Shown: in pieces, positions 35,168-43,507 of the stretch
Position numbering within the stretch: the first letter of the stretch is position 1
Layout of the letters: each line of letters begins with the position of its first letter
Translations under genes and position numbers: made by a program
The notes under the pieces: model-generated
Databases searched by the model: none
Told to the model about the DNA's origin: nothing
The model's input: only the letters and a program-made list of their open reading frames with translations
NCBI RefSeq assembly: GCF_000739695.1
Contig: NZ_BBIO01000002.1
Location: 1-64,000, forward strand
Reading direction: 5' to 3'
DNA length: 64,000 nt
Source of the DNA: Tepidicaulis marinus
GTDB taxonomy: Bacteria > Pseudomonadota > Alphaproteobacteria > Parvibaculales > Parvibaculaceae

Positions 35168-35980
35168 ATGGCGCTTGTTACGGAAAGACGCGAGAAATCC
35201 GCCGCCATCATCACCTTCGCCAATCCGCCCCGCGGCTATATGAATGCGGCGCAGGTAAGCGAACTTGGTGTGCTGATTGAGAATATCGAGACAGATGCCA
35301 GCGTGCGCACGGTAATCTTTACCGGCGGTGTGCCCGGCGTATTTATCCGCCACTACGATGTGGGAGATATTCTGGAGGCGGCAGGGGCGGTGCGTAAATC
35401 GGGCTTCGATGGCGATGCGCTTATGGAAGCGGGCAAGCGCGGCAATCCCATCTCACAGCTTTTCGACAAGATCGATCGCTTGAGCAAACCCACGATCGCC
35501 GCAATCAACGGATATTGTCAGGGCGGCGGCTTTGAATTCGCACTTTGCTGCGATATCCGCGTAGCCGAAGAAGGCGATTACCGCATCGGTTTGCCGGAAA
35601 CCAATGTCGGCATCTTTCCGGGTGCAGGCGGCACGCAGCGCCTGCCCCGCGTCATCGGCGAGGCAAAGGCGCTCGAACTGATCTTAAAAGGCGAAACGCT
35701 GCCGCCGCAGGAAGCCGCTAACGTGGGGCTTGTCCATGAATTCGTGCCTGTGGGCGGCGCGCTTACCCGGGCATTGGAGCTTGCGGAAAACTTCGCCGCC
35801 AAGACCCCGCGCGCCCTGGCGGAGGCCAAACATCTGGTCAAACAGGCCGCCAGGGGACCCTTGCCGGAAGGTTGTGCCGAAGAGCGCGGGCGCTTTTCCC
35901 GGCTGCTTTTGGAAGATGACGAGGCCCTGCGCCTTATGCAAAACTTCCAAAACGGAAATCAGGATATCAACAAGGCGTAA
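35168..35980 (+). CDS. enoyl-CoA hydratase/isomerase
   Basis: A 270-residue crotonase. Unlike the crotonase near position 4000, both catalytic glutamates are in place (GYCQGGGFEFALCCD and GLPETNVGIFPGAGGTQRL). It should hydrate 2-enoyl-CoA to 3-hydroxyacyl-CoA, the step expected after a hydroxyacyl-CoA kinase/dehydrogenase module. ACGGAGGGCCAC precedes the ATG. A DUF3089 gene follows 6 bp later. Confidence 0.9.
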   Translation: MALVTERREKSAAIITFANPPRGYMNAAQVSELGVLIENIETDASVRTVIFTGGVPGVFIRHYDVGDILEAAGAVRKSGFDGDALMEAGKRGNPISQLFDKIDRLSKPTIAAINGYCQGGGFEFALCCDIRVAEEGDYRIGLPETNVGIFPGAGGTQRLPRVIGEAKALELILKGETLPPQEAANVGLVHEFVPVGGALTRALELAENFAAKTPRALAEAKHLVKQAARGPLPEGCAEERGRFSRLLLEDDEALRLMQNFQNGNQDINKA

Positions 35981-35986
35981 GCGATT

Positions 35987-37105
35987 ATGTTCAGGAAGTT
36001 TGTGTACGGGCTGGCTGCCCTTCTGGTCGTCGGCGCAATTGCCGTTCTTTATCTTTCCATGAACCCCGATGTCGCCCAGCGGCTGTTCCTGAAACCGGAT
36101 GGGCCTTTCGATGTGGCGAGCGCCCCGCCCGCGCCCGATTACAAGCTGCCCGAAAGCTGGGCCTCCCTGCCCGATAGGAAAGACCCTGCCGACACGCTCA
36201 TCCCCGCAAGCGGCTACCGGGACGGCCAGGCCGAAGCGCAAGTCGATGTCTTCTTCATTCATCCCACCACCTATTACAGCAAGGACAGCTGGAATGCGGC
36301 TTATGACGAGGATGGGGAGACGCGCGAACTTTTGGAGGCCGGTGTGCTGCGCTTCCAGGCCAGTGCCTTTAACGGCGATGCGCGCATCTATGCGCCGCGC
36401 TACCGCCAAGCCACACTCTATTCTTTCATGGGTGACGGGGAAGACGAACAGAAGGCGCTCGCTTTCGCCTATGAAGATGTCGCCCGCGCCTTCCGCCACT
36501 TTATCGAAACCTATAATCGGGGCCGTCCCTTTATTCTGGCTGCGCATAGCCAGGGTTCGCTGCATGGCATGAGGCTTTTGCAGGAACGTATTGCCGGCAC
36601 GCCGCTCGCAAACCGCATGGTGGCGGCTTATCTTGTCGGCTATTCGATCCCCGAAGATATGGGGCGCGATGATTTGCGCCCCTGCGCAAAGGCTTACAGC
36701 ACGGGCTGCTACCTCAACTGGAATTCCATCAGCGCGGAAGCGGACCGGAACGGCTGGACGCAAGACAACAAGATTTGGCTGAACGGCGAAATGACGACCA
36801 TGGCCGGCCACCGGCTTACCTGCGTTAATCCCCTGACCGGAACCAAGGACGGCAAGGCCGACGCGAAGAAAAATCTGGGCGGTCTCCCCTTCGCTGAAGC
36901 AGATAAAGAGATGCCTGAACTCATTCCTAGCGTCAGCGATGCAGCCTGTGAAGACGGGGTTCTTATCGTTAATCCGGACGAAGACAGAGGTGATTTTTCC
37001 TACGGCGTCTTCGACGGAGACTTCCACATTTACGATTACAACTTGTTTTATGCGAATATTAGGCAAGACATCCGCACACGAATTGGTGCATTCTGGAAAA
37101 GATGA
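35987..37105 (+). CDS. DUF3089 alpha/beta-hydrolase-like membrane-anchored protein
   Basis: A 372-residue protein with one N-terminal membrane helix (residues about 5-25) and a large extracytoplasmic domain. The blocks VDVFFIHPTTYY, FILAAHSQGSLHGMRLL (GxSxG-like nucleophile) and LTCVNPLTG match DUF3089, a family of predicted lipases/esterases. It is the last gene of the operon that starts with the 14-residue leader. Substrate unknown. Confidence 0.85.
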   Translation: MFRKFVYGLAALLVVGAIAVLYLSMNPDVAQRLFLKPDGPFDVASAPPAPDYKLPESWASLPDRKDPADTLIPASGYRDGQAEAQVDVFFIHPTTYYSKDSWNAAYDEDGETRELLEAGVLRFQASAFNGDARIYAPRYRQATLYSFMGDGEDEQKALAFAYEDVARAFRHFIETYNRGRPFILAAHSQGSLHGMRLLQERIAGTPLANRMVAAYLVGYSIPEDMGRDDLRPCAKAYSTGCYLNWNSISAEADRNGWTQDNKIWLNGEMTTMAGHRLTCVNPLTGTKDGKADAKKNLGGLPFAEADKEMPELIPSVSDAACEDGVLIVNPDEDRGDFSYGVFDGDFHIYDYNLFYANIRQDIRTRIGAFWKR

Positions 37106-37157
37106 TCGGCTGTCCGGCGTGTTTTGATGAGATGGGGGAACACAAGGATGATCCTCG

Positions 37158-37664
37158 ATGCCTCTTCGCCCCAAAACGCTGTCGCCTTCCGATATTCATC
37201 CGGCTCATCCCGTCGGCGTATTCTTGAGCTATTACCGTGCGCTTGCCGACGAACGCGGTTTCCTGTTGCGCGAACGGTTCGATCCGTCGCGGGTATCCGG
37301 TGTGTTGGGCTGGCTTCTCGTCTTTGAAAATGTCTATGACGGACAAACCGAGAGCTATCTGTGCACTTTATGCGGCGCCAGCGCGGGCGATCTTTTCGGT
37401 TATGATTATACCGGTAACTTGCTGGGGGAAGTCATGCCCCGCCAGGCGGCGGAATGGCGCATCGAGGAATTTCGAAATGTCACTGAAACGGCGCGCCCCA
37501 GTTTGACGCGGGCTAGCCTGCCGAATGCCGAGCGCGATTTCATCACCCTTATCCGCGGCGTCTTTCCGGTTTCCAAATCCGCCACACACGTGGATGAAAT
37601 TATGCTTGTCGCCGCACCGGAAGAAATACGCGTTTCGTTTTATGGAGGAACACACGGCCATTAA
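37158..37664 (+). CDS. PAS-domain-only protein (first of tandem pair)
   Basis: A 168-residue protein consisting of one PAS_5-type domain (LGWLLVFENV, YLCTLCGASAGDLFGYDYTG, FITLIRGVFPV) with no output domain. AAGGA lies 9 nt before the ATG. The next gene encodes a paralogue with the same layout, and the two reading frames overlap (TAATG at 37662-37666). Such single-domain proteins may bind a ligand or signal by protein contact. No kinase or cyclase gene is nearby. Confidence 0.82.
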   Translation: MPLRPKTLSPSDIHPAHPVGVFLSYYRALADERGFLLRERFDPSRVSGVLGWLLVFENVYDGQTESYLCTLCGASAGDLFGYDYTGNLLGEVMPRQAAEWRIEEFRNVTETARPSLTRASLPNAERDFITLIRGVFPVSKSATHVDEIMLVAAPEEIRVSFYGGTHGH

Positions 37665-37677
37665 TGACTTGGCGAAA

Positions 37678-37706
37678 GTTGCAACCTATACTCGTTGCAA
37701 TATGCA
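37678..37706 (+). promoter_or_regulatory. possible promoter/operator before second PAS gene
   Basis: GTTGCAAC (37678-37685, itself palindromic) recurs as GTTGCAA at 37694-37700. TTGCAA (37679-37684) and TATGCA (37701-37706), 16 bp apart, could form a -35/-10 pair for the gene at 37724. Confidence 0.35.
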
Positions 37707-37723
37707 CATACAGTCAAAAAACC

Positions 37724-38206
37724 ATGGTTCTTAATCCAGTCCCACTGGACGCGCTTGACCCCAAACACCCCGTCGCGGTCTATGCGCATTATCATAAAGC
37801 CAAACAGGGCATGGAAGATGTTCTGCTTAAGGACAATTTCGATCCGATCGATTTGCCCAGAGTGATCCCCTGGATGCTCATCCTGGATAAGATCGGCCGG
37901 CCGGAACATCCGGACTTCCTTTACCGGCTGGCAGGCACCGGGTGCCGGGAGATATTCGGGATCGATTATACGGGTAAGCTCCTGGGGGATGATTTGCCCC
38001 CTGCCGCCGCCGACGAGCGGCGCGAGGAAATTCTTGGCGTGATGGAAAGCAAAGCGCCGAGCATTACCCGAACGGAAATTCCTCTGGCAGGCCGGGAGTT
38101 CATCACCATTATTCGCGGTGTATTCGCGGTCTCTAGCAGCGGCAAGGCCGTTGACCGTATCCACATTATCATTGCTCCGGAAGATCAACGCGTCGGCAAT
38201 ACGTAA
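37724..38206 (+). CDS. PAS-domain-only protein (second of tandem pair)
   Basis: A 160-residue paralogue of the preceding protein (ALDPKHPVAVYAHYHKA, then YRLAGTGCREIFGIDYTGKLLGD and FITIIRGVFAV). I chose ATG 37724 because the product then aligns from its first residue with the upstream copy; an in-frame ATG at 37664 that overlaps the preceding stop would add 20 residues. It ends at a strong bidirectional terminator. Confidence 0.8.
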   Translation: MVLNPVPLDALDPKHPVAVYAHYHKAKQGMEDVLLKDNFDPIDLPRVIPWMLILDKIGRPEHPDFLYRLAGTGCREIFGIDYTGKLLGDDLPPAAADERREEILGVMESKAPSITRTEIPLAGREFITIIRGVFAVSSSGKAVDRIHIIIAPEDQRVGNT

Positions 38207-38230
38207 AAGCCGGGCGCAAGGCCCGGCTTT
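38206..38230. terminator. bidirectional terminator
   Basis: AAAGCCGGGC (38206-38215), loop GCAAG, GCCCGGCTTT (38221-38230), between the convergent PAS and thiolase genes. Confidence 0.85.
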
Positions 38231-38257
38231 CACTCGCTTTAGTGCTGAGGCTTGGTT

Positions 38258-39460
38258 TTAGACGCCTTCGAGCCCGACAATCGCGACCGAGCAAACATTC
38301 TGCGACGGCGAGCCGCCCAGATTGTGGGTCAGGCCGATCTTCGGATTGGCAAGCTGGCGCTCACCGGCGCGGCCCTGGAGCTGCAGATACATCTCATAGG
38401 CCATGCGCAGCCCGCTCGCCCCGATCGGGTGGCCGAAACATTTCAGCCCGCCATCGATCTGGCAAGGAACCGAACCGCTGGAATCGTAAAACCCGTCCAT
38501 CACGTCTTTCACCGCGCCGCCCTCGGGCGAAATGAAAAGGTCTTCCATCGTGACAAGCTCCGTGATCGAGAAACAGTCATGCACCTCGATCATGGAAACT
38601 TCCTCGCGCGGCTTTTCGATACCGGCTTCCTGATAGGCTTTCTTGGCGGCGATGCGCGCCGTGTGGAAGTAGGAGCCGTCCCAGGAATTGTGCTGGGATT
38701 CCAGACCGTTCGACACGGAAAGCTGCATGGCTTTGATCGTCACGAGGTCCTTCTTGCCCATTGCCTTGGCGATTTCCGGCGTGGTGACGATGGCCGCGGC
38801 CGCCCCGTCCGAAACGCCGCAGCAATCGAAAAGGCCGAGCGGTTCGGCGATCATCGGCGCGTTGAGCGCCTGATCTTCAGAAATCTCGTTGCGTAGATGC
38901 GCCTTAGGGTTCTTCGAGCCGTTGGCATGGCTCTTGACCGAAACATGGGCGATGGCGCGTTTCAGGTCTTCTTTCGCAATGCCGTGCTTTGCCCGGTAGG
39001 CGGAAGCAAGCTGCGCAAAATTGCCCGGCGCGGAACCGTTCGGCGCCCATTGCGGATTGAGTGTGCCAGGATTGGAAACGGGAAGCCCGCCATAACCCGT
39101 GTCCTTCAGCTTTTCGACACCGAGCGCGAGCGCGATATCCGCGGCGCCCGAGGCAACGGCATAAACCGCGCCGCGCAGAGCTTCGGAACCCGAAGCGCAG
39201 AAGTTCTCAACGCGCGTCACGGCGATATTCGGCAGGCGCAGCGCGAGCGAAAGCGGTGTGCCACCCTTGCCGGTGCCGATCTCATCGATATGGGTGGAGA
39301 ACCAGGCCGCGTCGAGCTGCGTCGGCTCGATGCCGGCATCCTGCATCGCCTCCAGATAGGCTTCCACCATCAGTTCTTCCGGGCCGGTGTCCCAGCGCTC
39401 GCCGAATTTCGAGCATCCCATGCCCAGAATTGCGACCTTATCTTTGATACCACGTGCCAT
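38258..39460 (-). CDS. thiolase family protein (SCP2/acetyl-CoA acetyltransferase type)
   Basis: A 400-residue thiolase. The nucleophilic cysteine is in VENFCASGSEALRGA (about residue 88), and the HDCFSITE and CFGHPIGASGLRMAYE blocks supply the other active-site residues. It is of the lipid-transfer-protein/SCP2 thiolase type, which often works with DUF35 partners. The gene upstream on the same strand (42 bp away) encodes an HMGS-DUF35 fusion, so the two products probably form a complex handling acetoacetyl-CoA-like or sterol side-chain substrates. Confidence 0.92.
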   Translation of the reverse strand: MARGIKDKVAILGMGCSKFGERWDTGPEELMVEAYLEAMQDAGIEPTQLDAAWFSTHIDEIGTGKGGTPLSLALRLPNIAVTRVENFCASGSEALRGAVYAVASGAADIALALGVEKLKDTGYGGLPVSNPGTLNPQWAPNGSAPGNFAQLASAYRAKHGIAKEDLKRAIAHVSVKSHANGSKNPKAHLRNEISEDQALNAPMIAEPLGLFDCCGVSDGAAAAIVTTPEIAKAMGKKDLVTIKAMQLSVSNGLESQHNSWDGSYFHTARIAAKKAYQEAGIEKPREEVSMIEVHDCFSITELVTMEDLFISPEGGAVKDVMDGFYDSSGSVPCQIDGGLKCFGHPIGASGLRMAYEMYLQLQGRAGERQLANPKIGLTHNLGGSPSQNVCSVAIVGLEGV

Positions 39461-39501
39461 GTTTCTCTCCCTTTGGGTGCCAGTATTGGTAAACCGGTCG
39501 C

Positions 39502-41013
39502 TTATTCGGCGGCCTGGCCTGTGCTTTGGCCCGTTGCTTGACCTGTTGCGGAAGAGCGAACGGGAACCGCCTTCCAGAAATAGCGTTTGAAGCCGCGCTT
39601 CTCGTCCACGTCTTTGACGCGGAAAACCATCTTCACTTCCATGCCGGACTCAACTTCGCCCGGCGCGACATCGGTAATGTCCATGAAAATGCGCCCGCCG
39701 CCGTCGAAGACGATCATGCCGTAATGGTTGGGTGGTGACATGGAGAAAGTCAGATAGTCCGCCGACCAGGAAAGGATCGAGGCTTTCCGCTCGGCGAACT
39801 TATATGGCTCCTGCGTGTCGACGGCCGGATTGTTAGGGTTCACGGAAATGCGTGAGCGCGGAAACTGCACATTGCCCGTCTCCGTGCAGCGCCCGCCGAC
39901 GAGACCGAGGATCATGTCCTCATTGCGGTAAAGCGTGGTGAGTGCGGTTTTCTTGTCCTGCTCCGCGCGCATGCCTTTTTCCCACTCGACAAGTCCGTTA
40001 AAGGTCAGGAACTTCATGTAGTTGGTTTCTTCCTGACGGTCGGCGAGCGAGCCGGTAATGCCGCGCCGGTCATCCATGCTGGAAAGCTTGTCCGTCGTCT
40101 CGAAGATGAGCGCATCCGCGCCGCCGCCGAATTGCGCCACGAGGATTTTCTCACCGGGCTTTGCTTCCTGCAGCGCATGAACCAGCATGACGAGGCCGTG
40201 GGCCGCGCCCGTTTCCCCGCAATTGGCGGCGAGATTGTCCCGCACTTTTTCCGCCGGAATGCCGAGCTTCTTGGCAACCGATTGAGGCACTTTGGGCAGG
40301 GTGCACGGCAGAATGAAGTGATCGATGTCACTGGCCTCAAGGCCTGCCTCTTTCAGCGCGCCTTCCACGGCCTGAGGGATAATTTTCAGATAGCCCTCGT
40401 CACGGATCCAGCGCTCTTCCCAATTATAGTCGAACTCTTCATGGGCGCCGCGGAAGTGGTCGACGAAATCCACGGTCAGCGAGTGCGCGCCGAGAAACTT
40501 CGCAATGACGTTCTCAGAGCCGACGCTGAGCGCCGCCGCTCCGTCGCCGAAATCAAGCTCTTGCGGGCTCACAGCCCGGGCTTTGCGCTTGTCGGAGGCA
40601 AGCACCAGTGCATTCTTGGCGGCGCCCGCCTTTGCCGCGTGAAGTGCCTGCAAGAGCGCGCTCGTCCCCGCCCGCTGAGTGGAGGTGATGTCCACAGCCT
40701 GAATGCCTTTCTCAAGGGTGAGTGCGGCGGAAATAATCCCCGCATTCAACCGGTCGGCGAAAGGCTGGGTCGTCGTGCCGAAATAAAGCGCATCGACATG
40801 AGAGCGGTCGTCATCCGGGCCCAGAAGATCGCGCGCCGCTTCCACGGCCATGGTGATCGTGTCTTCGTCCCAATTCGCCATGGACCTCTCGCCCTTACCC
40901 TTCCCGGCAAGGTTGGGCGCCACCCAGGCATTGGCCGTGGTAATTGCTTTGCGCTGCAGACGCAGGCGCGGAATATAGCCGCCCAGCGCGGTAAGCCCGA
41001 TTTCTCCGCTCAT
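39502..41013 (-). CDS. HMG-CoA-synthase-like protein fused to DUF35 OB-fold domain
   Basis: A 503-residue two-domain protein. Residues about 1-330 have the thiolase-superfamily fold of HMG-CoA synthase/KAS III (GLTALGGYIPRLRLQR; ELDFGDGAAAL; QFGGGADALIF). The position of the catalytic cysteine (ACxAGT in archaeal HMGS) is Gln113 in STQRAGTSAL. Residues about 345-485 form a DUF35 domain; its usual four-cysteine zinc ribbon is reduced to one cysteine (GGRCTETGN), while the OB fold (YGMIVFDGGGRIFMDITDV) is intact. The tail repeats TGQ. It is likely a scaffold or non-condensing partner of the adjacent thiolase. Confidence 0.88.
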   Translation of the reverse strand: MSGEIGLTALGGYIPRLRLQRKAITTANAWVAPNLAGKGKGERSMANWDEDTITMAVEAARDLLGPDDDRSHVDALYFGTTTQPFADRLNAGIISAALTLEKGIQAVDITSTQRAGTSALLQALHAAKAGAAKNALVLASDKRKARAVSPQELDFGDGAAALSVGSENVIAKFLGAHSLTVDFVDHFRGAHEEFDYNWEERWIRDEGYLKIIPQAVEGALKEAGLEASDIDHFILPCTLPKVPQSVAKKLGIPAEKVRDNLAANCGETGAAHGLVMLVHALQEAKPGEKILVAQFGGGADALIFETTDKLSSMDDRRGITGSLADRQEETNYMKFLTFNGLVEWEKGMRAEQDKKTALTTLYRNEDMILGLVGGRCTETGNVQFPRSRISVNPNNPAVDTQEPYKFAERKASILSWSADYLTFSMSPPNHYGMIVFDGGGRIFMDITDVAPGEVESGMEVKMVFRVKDVDEKRGFKRYFWKAVPVRSSATGQATGQSTGQAAE

Positions 41014-41318
41014 GACCGTTCTTCCCTGTTGTTGTTGGCCTTTTCCGACCGCTTTTCAGCCAGTTTAGCGGCATTTACGGGCGGGCGACAATATCGGCCC
41101 CGGGCGGGGTTTCCGGGCGTTCCGGCTTTGCGTCAAAGGGAAAGGAGACGCTGCGTCAAATAGGCATCTCGCCTTGAAGGGGCGACGGGGCACTCCATTT
41201 TCAAAGGATTCGCAGACAGCCTGTCCGTACAAATCTTAGCGGTTTGGTGAGGCGGATAGGGCAAGGTAAAATGAGAGTGATGAGGGCGCTTCGAGCCCTC
41301 TAACGGCAGCGGATCGAT
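41014..41318. other. 305-bp divergent intergenic region
   Basis: No gene is seen. CTTTGCGTCAAA and CTGCGTCAAA recur about 20 bp apart near 41130-41160. A small hairpin GAGGGC-N7-GCCCTC (41282-41300) sits 18 nt before the ybaN start. Confidence 0.4.
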
Positions 41319-41702
41319 ATGGCTTACCGCAACATCTTTTTGATCGTGTTCGGCTGGATTTGCGTCGGTCTTGGCATTGTCGGCGCGGTGCTGCCCGTCA
41401 TGCCGACCACGGTCTTTTTGCTGATCGCCGCCTGGGCCTTTGCCAAGGGCTCGCCCCGGCTCCACGGGTGGCTTTTGGATCATCCGCGCCTTGGCTCTTA
41501 TATCCGCGACTGGGAGCTTTACGGCGCCATTCCCTTGCGCGGTAAAATAACCGCGCTGGTAATGATCAGTCTTTCGGCAAGCTGGATGGTGTTCTTTTCC
41601 ACCCTGCCCGCCCTTGCCGTTGGCGGCACGCTGGCGGTTCTGGCCTGCGTGCTGGTTTTCATTTTCACCCGCCCGTCGGCAGCGCCTCAGAGCGATATTT
41701 AG
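41319..41702 (+). CDS. YbaN family (DUF454) inner membrane protein
   Basis: A 127-residue protein with three to four membrane helices. The conserved VGLGIVGAVLPVMPTTVFLL start and the FAKGSPRLHGWLLDHP loop identify DUF454/YbaN, whose function is unknown. It is convergent with the TPR-SPOR gene, with 3 bp between stops. No partner gene is apparent. Confidence 0.9.
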   Translation: MAYRNIFLIVFGWICVGLGIVGAVLPVMPTTVFLLIAAWAFAKGSPRLHGWLLDHPRLGSYIRDWELYGAIPLRGKITALVMISLSASWMVFFSTLPALAVGGTLAVLACVLVFIFTRPSAAPQSDI

Positions 41703-41705
41703 GCG

Positions 41706-43346
41706 TTATTGGGATGCGGCGGAGGCCCGTTTGACGAAACAGTCCGTGCCTTCCGCTTTCAGCGACCGGCAAAGTCCCTCAGCCTTTGAAAAGCCGCTAA
41801 AGGCGCCGATCTGCAAGCGGTAATAAAGGCCTTTCTCGCCGAGATCCGCCTCCACGATATAAGGCTGCATGTCTTTCAAAAGCGCGGGGTGCTTGGCGGT
41901 TGCCTTCGTCCAGGAGGCGCTGGCATCGCTCGGCGAGCGGAACGAGCCGATCTGCACCCGGTAGGTTGGAAGCGCGCCAGCATCGTTCTGCACGGGCTCT
42001 TCGGCACTTGCCTGGGCATAGCGCAGCGCATCGGCCTGGGTTTGTAACGCCGCGGTTGCCGGGCGGGAGGCGGGAGGCAGGCTGCCGGTCAGCGAGCGGT
42101 CGGCGGGCACAGCCGGCTTCTTGAGGCTGATCTGCCCCTGCGGCACGCCATTGGCGGCTGCGGCATAGCGGATGACGGTTGCCTTCCAGCCGCTCAGGCT
42201 TGCAAGTTTCACGTCCCTTGCATTGGTGGCGGACCACGGGTCCTGTGCCGCAGTGGCAGCTTGAGGCGCACTTTCCTCGATCGGCGCGCGCGACGGCGCG
42301 GCCAGCGGCGAGGCGACTTCCTGGGTTTTTTCAGGTTTTACTTTTTCAGGCGCGTTCTTCGGCAGCGCCGTTTCAAGCCGCGCCACCTGCACTTGCGGGG
42401 CGCGGATTTCTTCAAGCGCCAGCGAGGGGCTGCGCGGCACAGGCGCAGCGGCAGGAGGCGTAATAGCTGCCGTGCGGGCAGGCTCTTTGGCACCTGGCTC
42501 TTGCTTCGGTTCGCTCAGCGCAGCCGAAGCACCGATGGGCGAGAGGCTTTTCACTTCCAGCGGCTTTTGCTTTTGTGCAGGAAGCACGGGCAGCGGCGCG
42601 ACGGGTTTGTTTTCGGCAAGCTTCTCGGGCGTCAGTTGCGGCGCCATGGCGCTCAGCGTTTCCCGGGCCAATGTAAAGGATGGATCGAGGGCTACGGCCT
42701 TCTCAATATCCTCGACTGCGCCCAGCTTATCGCCATTTGCATCTTTCGCCATGCCGCGCCCGAAAAAGGAAAGCGCCGCGCGCTTACCCATATTGGCATC
42801 GATCGCGGCGTTGTAATCGGCAATCGCTTCGCCGTAGCGGCCCTGCTGGCGGCGGATATTGGCGCGGTTGTGATAGGCGACCGCGTAATCGGGGTTCAGC
42901 TCCAGCGCTTTGGAATAATCTTTCTCCGCGCGGGCGGCATCGCCCGTGCGCGAATAGGCGGCAGCGCGGTTGTAATAAGCGCGCGGCAGAATATCAGCGG
43001 GCAGCGCGTCGCGCCAAATGGCATTGGTGTAATCGGCAACCGCGTGACCCGGCTGACCGAGCTGCAGATTGGCGATGCCGCGATGGTGATAGGCCATCGC
43101 CTCGCCTTGCGCCGAAAGGCCGCCCGATTGCAGGGCTTTATCGAGATAGTCGAGTGCAGCGCGTGCATTGCCCGATTGCAGTGCGGCGGTGCCGGCATTC
43201 AGCGCGGCAATCGCCCCGCCCCCCGTTTCGCTGGTGCCGCCGGAAAGGCCGGTTTCGTCTGCACGCGCGCCGCTACCCGCCGGCGCCATAACCAGCGTCA
43301 GTGCGATAGCAAAAATCATGTTCAGCTTGAAAAACGAGCGCCGCAT
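41706..43346 (-). CDS. exported TPR protein with C-terminal SPOR domain
   Basis: A 546-residue protein. A signal peptide (MRRSFFKLNMIFAIALTLVM) is followed by about five TPR units (residues about 50-220; for example AVADYTNAIWRDALPADILP and ALELNPDYAVAYHNRANIRR), a proline/alanine-rich linker, and a SPOR domain (YRVQIGSFRSPSDASASWTK ... LYYRLQIGAFSGFSKAEGL). SPOR domains bind denuded septal peptidoglycan, so it is probably periplasmic and linked to division. The ATG at 43346 follows GAGGACCAAG; the open frame upstream is not supported. glmS lies upstream. Confidence 0.88.
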   Translation of the reverse strand: MRRSFFKLNMIFAIALTLVMAPAGSGARADETGLSGGTSETGGGAIAALNAGTAALQSGNARAALDYLDKALQSGGLSAQGEAMAYHHRGIANLQLGQPGHAVADYTNAIWRDALPADILPRAYYNRAAAYSRTGDAARAEKDYSKALELNPDYAVAYHNRANIRRQQGRYGEAIADYNAAIDANMGKRAALSFFGRGMAKDANGDKLGAVEDIEKAVALDPSFTLARETLSAMAPQLTPEKLAENKPVAPLPVLPAQKQKPLEVKSLSPIGASAALSEPKQEPGAKEPARTAAITPPAAAPVPRSPSLALEEIRAPQVQVARLETALPKNAPEKVKPEKTQEVASPLAAPSRAPIEESAPQAATAAQDPWSATNARDVKLASLSGWKATVIRYAAAANGVPQGQISLKKPAVPADRSLTGSLPPASRPATAALQTQADALRYAQASAEEPVQNDAGALPTYRVQIGSFRSPSDASASWTKATAKHPALLKDMQPYIVEADLGEKGLYYRLQIGAFSGFSKAEGLCRSLKAEGTDCFVKRASAASQ

Positions 43347-43507
43347 CTTGGTCCTCGAGCCTTCCCCGCAAAATAAATAGCACGAAGACGCTACCGCAAG
43401 CAGATTGCCGCGAGATTTAGCGGAAATCCGCCAATTAATTAAAGTTTTCAGGTCTCGCTTAAGGATGAGGCGCGGTTTTGCCGGAAAATAGGCGGCGTTG
43501 ATTCGGC

